Part shown: positions 36,537-45,876 of the stretch, one piece after another
How the letters are laid out: the number at the start of each line of letters is the position of its first letter
Numbering within the stretch: position 1 is the first letter of the stretch
From: Gigaspora margarita
Lineage: Eukaryota; Glomeromycota; Glomeromycetes; Diversisporales; Gigasporaceae
Direction of reading: 5' to 3'
Assembly: GCA_009809945.1 (NCBI GenBank)
Contig: WTPW01000405.1
Span: 372,811-436,810 of the forward strand
Length of the DNA stretch: 64,000 bases
Position numbers and translations under genes: made by a program
Notes under the pieces: model-generated
Told to the model about the DNA's origin: nothing
Database searches by the model: none
The model's input: the letters and a program-made list of their open reading frames with translations, nothing else

Positions 36537-37588
36537 GGTAGTTCGGTGCATTATTTTGAATTTTGGTCTAGATTAAGCTTAATTTGAGCCAAAATTTGAA
36601 ATTACACCCCTGCACGTTATTCTGCGAAAATACGATAAAAATAGTGTGATTATATCAAGGTTGTGACTATATCAAGAGTGACTATAACAAGGTTTGACTG
36701 TGGTCAATTGGTCAATTAATCAACTAGTCGATTGATCGATTAATAAACTGACCATATATGAATATCAACCTGACTGTTTCAGTTGTTACCTTACATGTAT
36801 TTTACCAAGTTTTTGTTTATTATTTATTCAACTAATCAATTAGTTGGCCAATCAATTAGTTGGCCAATTGACTAGTCAACTAATAAATTAATCGATTAGT
36901 CGATTAATCGATTGACCAACTAATCAATTAGTTGAATAAAATCGATTAATCGATTAGTTGGATAAAATGATCTATCAACTAATCGACTGAAAAATTTTTA
37001 TCGATTTGTATCATTAGTAAAGATAGGCCAAACAATCATGCCTTCAATAAGACTTACTTGGATTGAATTGTTTTATGTACGTAATATTATCTCCATTAAC
37101 CTTATACGCACATAGCAATTCTTTTAGCTTCTCTACAGTTTTGTAAGATGAAAAAGAATATAGCTTTTGTTCTTTAAGCTATTCAACAAATTTTGCCAAT
37201 ACAATGAAAGGGCCACCTTTAAATCCAAAGTTTATAAAGTCATCTTTAATTAATTCCAAAAACAATATGCCAGTAATCTCTTATTATGAAATATTTCAAA
37301 ATGACTTTCATTAAGCTTTAAATTCTTTCTGCGTAAATATTTGATAAGTTATTCAGTATTATAATCTTTTACTATATTCCCTATGGTCAGGCTATTATTT
37401 CTTTGTCAGAAGATATGCTTAAAGGTGAGGCTAGTTCTGAAGACATGATTATAAATATTGGCTTTTAACAAAGAATCACTGTAAGATAAAAAAAACTCCT
37501 AAAAATTTTTTAATCCCCAGTATTAACTAGTGTTCCGAGTTGATAAAAATTTTCCAATCAATTAGTTGCCAACTATAGTTGTAGCTAG

Positions 37589-37874
37589 TAGGGTTCCGCA
37601 ATTTGATTTGATCATCAAATATTTGAATCAAATATTTGATCAAATTCAAATTCAAATTTGACNATATTTGATTTGATCAAATTCAAATCTGGCCAAATTT
37701 GATTTGATTTGACAAATATTTGATTTGATTTAAAAATTACTATTAAAAATTCAAATTCAAATCAAATTCAAATCCAAAAATTTGAATCAAATCAAATTCA
37801 AATCAGGGTCAATTTGATTTGATCAAATTCAAATTGACCCAATATTTGATTTGATTTGAATTTGAGGAACTCTA
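37589..37874. mobile_element. 286-bp hAT-type MITE made of ATTTGATTTGA repeats
   Basis: The ends TAGGGTTCCGCAATTTG and CAAATTTGAGGAACTCTA (right end imperfect) are flanked by perfect GTAGCTAG (37581-37588 and 37875-37882). Nearly the whole interior is AAATTTGATTTGA in both orientations, so it folds on itself in many registers. An N lies at 37663. The target crosses the flank/TIR junction of the surrounding hAT element. Confidence 0.85.
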
Positions 37875-38000
37875 GTAGCTAGGGATATAATTATACGGTA
37901 TAATATATTTTTGGTAATAATAACGGTATAATAACGGTATAATAACTTATAATAATATGTGATTTAAAATTAAAATTTATTCGTATAATATTATTGGATT

Positions 38001-40342
38001 TTATATTTCATTGGCTGCCAAATCTATTACATTCATTTCAAATCCATTATCGAATAATTCATCGCTATCACTATTATTACAATTGGTTTCTTGATCAGTT
38101 CTAGTCAGTGTTGGCAAAATATGGATATGGACAATATGGACCATTGGACATGGACATTTATGGACTATGTCCATATTGTCCATATTATTTATTGGATATA
38201 AGATACTTAGTCCAAATAAAACGCATAGGCTACAGATCCGAAATATTCCTAAAACTTGGGTGAAAGTCCGGAATATTCTGAAAATTTCAATATAGAAAAG
38301 ATATGGACATGGACACTATTTGGATTAGTCCATGTCCATATTTGTCCATGTCCAAATAAAATTTTTATTGGACATAGTCCAAATGCCAACACTGGTTCTA
38401 GTATTATACTTACTAATGGATATATTAATTTTACGCTTTATATTTTTTTTTTGCATTCGAAGGTTTTCATACAAATAGACCAACTTGTTAACATGATCAT
38501 TAAGCAACCTGTTACGAACTTTATTATGAATAAAGCTGAATATAGAAAAGTTTCGTTCTGTAGCAGCTGAAGATGTAGAAATCGAAAGAATTTTGATAGC
38601 CATTTGTTGAAGATTACTATATGGCCATAATTGCCACCATAATGATGGAGTAAATGATGTTGCTAAATTCCAAATGACTTCATTATCATATGGTGAGGTT
38701 TTTTTGCGAAATTTAACCAACTTAATAAACAAGCTTACAGATTCATCTTGACCAAAATTTTCTTTAGTAAATGTTGTAAATTCAGAATATCCCATAGCTT
38801 CTTCTAATGGATTATTTGTTTCTAAAAACTGTGAATTCAATATATAGGCCACCATTCGAATTGGATGATAAGTATATTCCCATCGTTCTTCAACAAGTTT
38901 ATTAAGTTCATCAGAAAAACAACAAGAAATCTTACAAATCTCTTCTACCATTTTTTTGAAATAAAAATAGATAGATGAAAGAGTAGAATTATCTGATTCA
39001 AGCTGTTTTAATGTAACTACTATTGGTTCTAAAATAGCACTTAATAAATCCAAATTTTTCCAGAATTCATCAGATAATATATAATTTCTTAAATCTGAAT
39101 TTATATTTTCTCAAATTCTTACATCCATTAATGCTTGCTCTAAAGCGATTTTTGATTTTTTAATTGACTATGAATATTTGAAATAGGTGCCTCATCGTGT
39201 AATTGCAGGTAAGACTAGTGAAATTTCTTTAGAATAATTTTCTTGTTGAATACATTTAAGTTTTGCCATTGATTGTGGATGTGATTTAAAATATTTTCTA
39301 AATTTTTTGCATTATCTACTGTTACTTTAGTTTAATATATTTTCAAAATATCGTTAATTAAAAGATTTACTATAAGAGAAGTGCAACCAAGACATACTAT
39401 CTTAGGATACTTTTCTTCAATAATTCTCTATGCTGCTTTCATTACACTTGCTGTATCAGTAATGACTGCTGAAAATTTATCGGGCCCAACAATTTCTATT
39501 TGTTGAATTATTTCATTTGAAACCCACAAAGCTGTATGAGATTCTTCTCCTGAATATGTTGTATCAAAAAAAATTGGCTTAGGAGTACAAATTATAAAAT
39601 TTTGTACTGATTCTTGATTAATATTCGACCAACTATCTGAAATCATACACAAGCTTTGTGCATTTGCTATTTTATTATCAGATTCTTTTTTTACTTTTTT
39701 GTAAACTTTATCTAATAATTCATTTGCCAATTTTGATTGACTTGGTAATTTAAAGACAGGGTGAATTTTTTGAAAAAATTCAATAAAATATGGATTTCTA
39801 AATAAGAAAATGATACACCTGTAGCAAATAATGCTTGGGCTAATGCAAATTTGAGATCTTCTTGTTCTTTCTTACTCATACTATCAGAAATCATTAATGA
39901 ATGTAGTTCTTGTGCACTTTTGAGAAAAATTATTAGGTTTATTAATATTAGATGTTATTGAATTATTGTTGATAGAAACTAGATTTTCAAAAATTTGAGA
40001 TGAATTTTTTTTTGTTTTTGCATTATTAGGTGCACCCAGACAATCATTATCCAAATGTGCTTGCATTCGAGTTGCAATTCCACGATCATAAGTCTTTGGA
40101 CAATACATGCATGCATTTTACAGGAGGGTGTAGTTTTTTATCATCGTTAGATTCCTGTTGGTTTGATTTATTGGTTTCTTGGTTTGATTCATTTAATTCT
40201 AATCAGATTGATTCAGAAATTTCTTCTTGATCAAACTCCTCAGTTGCTAACTGATTTGATTTATTAATTACTGGTTGATTCGATTCAAGAGTAATCCAAT
40301 GTTTTCATATAGCACCTTTTGGTTTTCCTATTATTAGATATA
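38001..40342 (-). pseudogene. hAT transposase of the second family, decayed
   Basis: The N-terminal part begins near GKPKGAI (40342), with TGA at 40305-40307 where a Trp codon would be expected. A BED-like finger follows (CMYCPKTYDRG, then MQAHLDNDC, at about 40110-40045). The catalytic region includes MISDSMSKKEQEDL, CMISDSWSN and AVITDTASVMKAA (to 39428), then several frame breaks. The hATC dimerisation domain is long and open (39053-38400), with WWQLWPYSNLQQMA and SAATERNFSIFSFIHNKVRN. The C-terminal tail resumes after a MITE at 38106-38394 and ends EMNVIDLAANEI at 38001. The element cannot encode an intact enzyme. Confidence 0.9.
38106..38394. mobile_element. 289-bp hAT-type MITE, TIR CAGTGTTGGCA
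   Basis: CAGTGTTGGCAAAATATGGA and the matching right end TGCCAACACTG are flanked by perfect GTTCTAGT (38098-38105 and 38395-38402). The interior is dominated by ATGGACATGGACA-type repeats. It splits the last codons of the transposase at 38001-40342. Confidence 0.9.
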
Positions 40343-41184
40343 CGATTGATAGATTTTTGAATATTTAAAGTAAATTGGTTTTGAATTATTAGTTCAAAAT
40401 CAGGATTTTTTTTTAATTGAAATTTTTATTTCTTTTATATCTTTATGAAAAACATTTATAAAATTTTAATTTATACAAGTAAAACAGGAAATTCATAGTT
40501 ATTTGGGGCTTTTAGTTTGGTAACAAGAAGAATTTTTATTTTCTCTTCCTGTTTTATTATTAAATTGATTTTTTTTTTGATTTTCTTATGAATTCAAAGC
40601 TTTTTTTTGAATTACTTTTTTGATTTTTATGCATTTCGAATTGCACTCCTTAAAAACCTATACTTTTTTAGTATTATTAGCTTTCTTTATATATGTGACT
40701 ATAAATTTTAATTTCTTGTCTTTTTTGGTTAGCAGTTTATAGTATTATTCATAAGAATTATTTATGAAATTAAACCCCAAATAAAAATACTAAATTTAAT
40801 TTAATTCTTATTTAACTTTTTTATTAAGGAGCAATTTTTAAAAACAGTTATGTTACAATTATAGTACCAAATCGTTATAAATTTTTACTTTAGCAAAAAA
40901 AAAAGCTATATAAAAAACTATTGGTAAAGAGGCATATATAATTATATGTGCAAAAATAATAATTTTGGGATACTAAACTTCTATACCACATATTAGCTTC
41001 TATAAGAGATCGTTATTAGCAGTTAGTATTATCAATTAATATAATTAAATTTTATTGGTTAATTTATATTATACCAATATTATACCAATTATACCAAAAT
41101 TTGATGGTATAATAACGGTTATTATACGATATATTAACTAATGTTATTATACCGTATAATATTTTTTACAACCCTAGTTGTAGC

Positions 41185-41911
41185 TAATCAATTACAGGCA
41201 TCATGTGACTAAATAATCAATTAGTTGTTTAGTTGTTTAATTGTTTAATTGTTTAATTTTTAGTTGCAAGTTGTATAGCTGATATTACAAAAAATATTTC
41301 AACTTTAAAATTATAGTACTGATAACTTACAGATTTAGCAAAGCATTAGAAATTAAACCAAATAATGTATTTTCACAAAGGCATTAAGGCTTCGTGGTAA
41401 TCCGTTAAGCAGATGTAGTATCGCTTTCAGATTTAACATATCTTTACAAATTGAACCCACATGGGCAATTAGATAACTAGTTATAAACAGGCGGCTTTTC
41501 ATAAGGCTGGAGCCTTATGTATTAGGTTTTGAATTTAAATACAGTATAATATGAATAAAAATTTAATCATTAATTTGTTAGTTTTAAGTACATATTCATT
41601 TTAAGTGCACGTACACATACAGACATAGACTTGATTTAATAACCATAAAGTTATAAAAATGGCAATCTCTGCCATTAACTAATCCCTATTATATACATGT
41701 ACTTTTCAATTCTGATATTATAAATTATAAGATATTATACAGTATATTAAACCTCGATACGAAGAGGTTTTAAAATATATATTTAGAAGCTCATTATAGC
41801 GACATCTATCAATTAAACATCACCTTTTGTTGATGAAAGTTGATCAAATGTCTCACAAATCATGAGCTATATCTCAACCATCCTAATCCAAATACTAATG
41901 CTTATCCGAAA
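41185..41911. other. Spacer with CAATTAGTTG motifs
   Basis: No gene. The first 90 bases, together with 37528-37577, look like one older element rich in ATCAATTAGTTG that the second hAT family split. Confidence 0.35.
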
Positions 41912-42170
41912 GAGATTGTTAGAATGGTTTTATAACGCAACAATAAAGAGCCAGTAGGATGATTATTTAACATAACTATAAGGAGTCTTTAGAATGGTTA
42001 TTTATCACTAACTATAAAGAGCTGTTAGAATGATATTTAACACTAATCATTAGAATGATTATTTAACATTAATCATCAAAAGTTGTTAGAATGATTATTT
42101 AAAGCTAACCATAATGAGCTGTTAAAATGATTATTTTAACACTAATCATAAAAAGCTGTTAGAATGGTTG
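41912..42170. repeat. 36-bp tandem repeat, about eight units
   Basis: Units with GCTGTTAGAATGATTATTTA and AACACTAATCATAAA recur; AGAATGRTT-like cores lie near 41921, 41955, 41991, 42027, 42052, 42088, 42124 and 42161. Spacing is 34-37 bp, with one short 25-bp step. Confidence 0.8.
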
Positions 42171-42288
42171 CTTGATTCAACTATTTTGATTTTCATGCAC
42201 ACTCACATGACTATCAGTTTCATGCTTATTATGTAATGGAAATTTAAAAGACATAGATTGTTCCTTATCTTTCGCAGAATATTATAAC

Positions 42289-42440
42289 TAGTGTTGGCAA
42301 TTTTACCATCCAAACATAATTTTGGCTAGCCAAAAAACGGCCAATTCGGCCAAATTCATATGTTTTTTTGGCCGAATTGGCCAATTTTTGGCTGAAATGG
42401 CCAAACAAATTTGGGTTGACCAGTAAAATTGCCAATATTA
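42289..42440. mobile_element. 152-bp hAT-type MITE, TIR TAGTGTTGGCAATTTTAC
   Basis: TAGTGTTGGCAATTTTAC and GTAAAATTGCCAATATTA are flanked by perfect ATTATAAC (42281-42288 and 42441-42448). The interior repeats TTGGCC and GGCCAA. Related partial ends occur at 45480-45545. Confidence 0.87.
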
Positions 42441-43235
42441 ATTATAACTACAATAATAGAACTTGGAATTGTATACTAAATTTAATAATAAAATCTGACA
42501 GATATCCGTTAAATTTAATATAATGGATTTAAACTGTCCTATAATAGATTATATACTGTAAATTTGATTAAAAATAGTTAAATCTAAACTATCATTTAAT
42601 AGTAGGTCTAATATCCAGTGGTGATTTAAAAAAAAGGTCAATTCAAATATAATATATAAAACGAATCAAGTATAATTAAAAAAAAAAGAAACATGTAACA
42701 CTAATAGAACCACTTAAATTATTAATATCATTAATAATATAAGCAACAGTTATTATTATTATTATTATTATTAATCTGTTACGTCAAGTATCACCCAAAT
42801 CATTTTCAATTAGTGCAAATTGACAAAAATGACAACTGTAAGTAAAGTACTGACTCTATGATTGGTACCCGAGCAATTCATATTATATACGAAAAATAGT
42901 GCCTTTATGCTTTGGAGGATACCAAGTTTGTGTAAAACACATTGAAAACTGGACAAAGCTGATAAAAAAAAATACACTAGATACATCTCAACCCGAGAAG
43001 TATTATTAATTCCCAATCAATGGTTGTGATTTCTGTTATATCACTACGATTAATAATAGATTAGTATAAATTATAGTAAGTTGATAACTAGTTGATAACT
43101 AGTTGATAACTAACAATTAATTGTAATCGAACCAGTTGATAATAAATCGATTAGTTGTTTAAATTTTTTACAAATCAATTAGTTGAAAAGTTGCCAACTA
43201 GTTGGTTTTTCAACTAACGATTTGGAACACTACCT
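42441..43235. other. Spacer left of copy B
   Basis: No gene. It includes a short TTA microsatellite (42750-42772) and, at 43080-43232, repeated AACTAGTTGATAACTAGTTG motifs that end in GGAACACTA, an apparent terminal repeat related to TAGTGTTCC. Confidence 0.4.
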
Positions 43236-43494
43236 TAGCGTCACCAACTTAAAAAATTTCGCTAAAAAATTTTCGCAGTTAAATTAGGGTTTGTTATTAC
43301 TTTAGGTTAGAGGGCTTTTTTAATACCAAAATTTCGTAAGGAAAACTTTTTGTTAATGCGCAGTAAGCAGTTTCATAGATAAAATTTTGGTATATGACCA
43401 ATTTTTTGGCTTGTTTTGATTTTTTATATTTCTTCGCATTACACCTGATCTCGAAATCCGATTGGCTGGCGAAATAGCAAAATTTTTTAGGGTG

Positions 43495-44124
43495 GTGTTC
43501 CGCATGATTTGGACCGGGCGGGTATTTTTAAAGATCCGGACCCGGACCGAACATTGATTCGGATCTAAAGTTAGGGTCCGAACTCGTATCACTTAGATCC
43601 GGGTCCGGATCCGTGAAATCTCTAAATTATAAATTTATAGATGCTATAGTTGACGAAGCCCTAGTGTCATCGCTAAAAAAAAAAAATTGCAGCTGTTGTT
43701 TCATAAATTCTAGGACACTTGATAAAAATTAGCCGAATGATTTTCATTAACCCATGGCAAAGCCACAGAAAAAATTTATTTTTATAAATAAATTAATACT
43801 GTATAAAATACATTTAAATATATTTATATTTAAACTAATAAATAAATAAATTATATATATGTATTTACGAATTAAATTAGTAAACATATAATACTGTAAT
43901 AACAGATAATAAATTAAATTCCCATAATATTTATATTTATCTGTTATGAAACAGCTGAAATCAGCCAATAAGCAATCAGTATTGTTCTAATAGGGTATTA
44001 CCCGGGCGGATCTTTGTGTGGGTCCGAACCCGTATCGATTCTGATAAATTAAGGGTCCGAACTCGGTCCGCTCAACGGACCGGACCCGGACCCGGATCGG
44101 ACCCGGATCTTTTGCGGAACACTA
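43495..44124. mobile_element. hAT-type element, TIR TGTTCCGCA (copy B), GC-rich ends
   Basis: GTGTTCCGCATGATTTGG at the left and TTTTGCGGAACACTA at the right, with subterminal GGACCCGGACC-type repeats on both sides. The left flank lacks the ATGCTA seen in copy A. It carries a single copy of the 128-bp segment that is doubled in copy A. Confidence 0.7.
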
Positions 44125-44609
44125 GGTAATGCTAGGGTGGTTCGGTGCATTATTTCGAATTTTGGCCCGGATTAAGCTTAATTCGAGCCAAATTCGAAAT
44201 TACACCCCTGCGCGTTATTCCGCGAAAATACGGTAAAAATAGTGTGATTATATCAAGGTTGTGACTATATCAAGAGTGACTATAACGAGGTTTGACTGTG
44301 GTCGATTGGTCAATTAATCAACTAGTCGATTGGTTAACCGACCATATAAGAATATCAACCTGGCTGTTTCAGTTGTTACCTTACGTGTATTTTACCAAGT
44401 TTTCGTTTATTATTTATTCAACTAATCAATTAGTTGGCCAATGGCCAATTGATTAGTCAACTAATCAATTAATCGATTAGTCGATTAATCGATTGGCCAA
44501 CCAATCGATTAGTTGAATAAAATCGATTAATCGATTAATCGATTAGTTGGATAAAATGATCTATCAACTAATCGACTGAAAAATTTTTATCGATTTTGTA
44601 TCATTAGTG

Positions 44610-45038
44610 AAGATAGGCCAAACAATCATGCCTTCAATAAGACTTAATTGGATTGAATTGTTTTATGTACGTAATATTATCTCCATTAACCTTATACTCA
44701 CGTGGCAACTCTTTTAGCTTCTCTACGGTTTTGTAAGATTAAAAAGAATGTAGCTTTTATTCTTTAAGCTCTTCAACAAATTTTGCCAATACAATGGAAG
44801 GGCCACCTTTAAATCCAAAGTTTATAAAGTCATCTTTAATTAATTCCAAAAACGATATGCCAGAAATCTCTTCTTACCGAAAAATTTCAAAATGACTTTC
44901 ATTAAGCTTTAAATTCTTTCTGCGTAAATATTCGATAAGTTCTTCAGTATTATAATCTTTTACTACGTCCCATATGGTACTGCTATTATTTCTTCGTCAG
45001 AAGATATGCTTAAAAGGTGAGGCTGGTTCTGAAGACAT
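44610..45038 (-). pseudogene. SAM-domain exon, truncated copy (copy B)
   Basis: Read on the minus strand from MSSEPASP at 45038, after a 1-nt slip the sequence gives DYNTEELIEYLRRKNLKLN, then ESHFEIF, another slip, then ISFLELIKDDFINFGFKGGP, IVLAKFVEELKE and a stop. It retains Glu codons where copy A has stops. The hydrophobic and charged spacing fits a SAM domain, a helical protein-interaction module. The downstream nuclease part is missing, so this is a partial pseudogene. Confidence 0.65.
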
Positions 45039-45115
45039 GATTATAAATATTGGCTTTTAACAAAGAATCACTGAAAGATAAAAAAACCCCCCGAAAAATT
45101 TTTCAATCCCCAGTA

Positions 45116-45876
45116 TGACCATGAAAGATCGTCGCAGATGCACCAATCAGATCTCTTCTGACAATGACTCTCTATGAAACTATCTACTGCAACAAAAAAA
45201 GATTTTTCACAAAATTTTAGTATTAGAAAAGTCATATTTCGTCATAACTCTAACCCTAACATAAGGTTTTATTACTTAAAAATTTTTTAAAAATTCGATT
45301 GTTTTTAATTAGTGTAAATCGAAATTACATGGTCTTACTGCTGTACTGTGGGGTAGCTTATATGAGCTTTATGATATGATACATCAACCCTGATCCGGTT
45401 GCCCAATTATAGCTAAATATTTGTATAGCAAAACTAATAATATAATTGGTTAATATTACATAAATTAAAAACCTTTGGCTATTGGCCATTTAGTTTGCTA
45501 ATAGCGAAAAAATTGGTTGGCCACAAAAAATTGTCAACACTGCTGTATATAATACATTATGTACACCATTAATAAATCTTATTTTTCAAATAACTAAAAT
45601 GTATTTGTTGAAATGTATGACTTAAAGATATTAAATTATTAACCATTGTTTTTAAATTGTATATATTTGTATGTATATTCTAAATTAGAAGCCGCAAAAA
45701 AAAAAACTCCCCGGTTGGGTAGTATAATAAAAATCAATAATAATAATTTTAGCAGTGTAAATGTAATTAAGCTATGCACATCATATTGATATATAATAAT
45801 CTATAATCTATAAGTATATTAATGTTAAAAAATTGTTTGAATTGTTCAATATTTTATCGTTATATGAATTTAAATT
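45116..45876. other. Spacer downstream of the potassium transporter gene
   Basis: No gene was recognised. It holds a partial MITE end near 45510-45545 (TTGGCCAC and TGTCAACACTG) and presumably the 3' end of the transporter transcript. One TAACCCTAAC motif lies at 45250. Confidence 0.4.

Larger units (their letters stand above)
32495..36700. mobile_element. Mariner-like element interrupted by hAT insertions
   Basis: Ends CAGTCAGACCTCGATATAAT and the complement of CAGTCAAACCTTGTTATAGT. TA precedes the left end and TG follows the right end, as if one TA had mutated. The termini resemble those of the 22764-24383 element. Its core includes TTCGCTAAAAAATTTTCGC shared with copy B at 43255. No transposase of its own was seen. 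Confidence 0.6.
32363..37012. mobile_element. Outer intronic element rich in ATCGATTAAT
   Basis: TTAGTGATACAAATCGA at the left pairs with TCGATTTGTATCATTAGT at the right. The subterminal regions (32390-32490 and 36705-36990) are dense in TAATCGATTAGT motifs in both orientations. Everything between is inserted sequence. No target duplication was resolved. The same right-hand end exists at 44585-44615 in copy B. Confidence 0.55.
31697..37446 (-). pseudogene. Broken SAM-domain / PD-(D/E)XK-like nuclease gene (copy A)
   Basis: Gene order on the minus strand: the N-terminal exon runs from MSSELASP at 37446 through a SAM-like segment (YLRRKNLKLNESHFEIF, DDFINFGFKGGP, AKFVE) to YKVNGDNIT near 37100. 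An intron full of transposons follows. The second exon starts near 32315 (ADATRCTFIESILHASIAIA), continues to LLCITEGKPRNIKVGYRQ at about 32025, and after a short intron reads KQLESSFYTNKK (31955), then YCTSKSEYQIDLTKKA and IIGIIVGLLKDR, ending near 31697. EGK after a hydrophobic strand fits the E-x-K of PD-(D/E)XK enzymes; the aspartate segment is lost in a frameshift. Several nonsense codons are present, some replacing Glu codons kept in copy B. The family assignment is inference. Confidence 0.65.
37578..41184 (-). mobile_element. Second hAT family, TIR TAGGGATATAATTATACGG
   Basis: The element proper runs from TAGGGATATAATTATACGG (37880, after a MITE that split its left end) to the matching CCGTATAATA...ACAACCCTA ending at 41176. 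Perfect GTTGTAGC duplications lie at 37578-37585 and 41177-41184. It carries a decayed transposase on the minus strand (38001-40342). Its A/T-rich subterminal zones repeat GGTATAATAACGG. MITEs at 37589-37874 and 38106-38394 are younger insertions. Confidence 0.87.
43236..45115. repeat. Copy B of the SAM-gene / intron-element locus
   Basis: This stretch aligns with 32620-37525 once the three insertions in copy A (32908-35412, 36110-36290, 36402-36536) and the 128-bp duplication are removed. The nuclease exons found in copy A (31697-32340) are absent here. CpG sites are much better preserved than in copy A. The left border, near GGAACACTACCTTAGCG, is an abrupt junction. Confidence 0.85.

Noticed and set aside
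37528..43232. A single large element with TAGTGTTCC ends spanning both hAT and MITE insertions
   Set aside because: The ends match in the first ten or so bases, but the flanks share no target duplication, so the extent cannot be supported.
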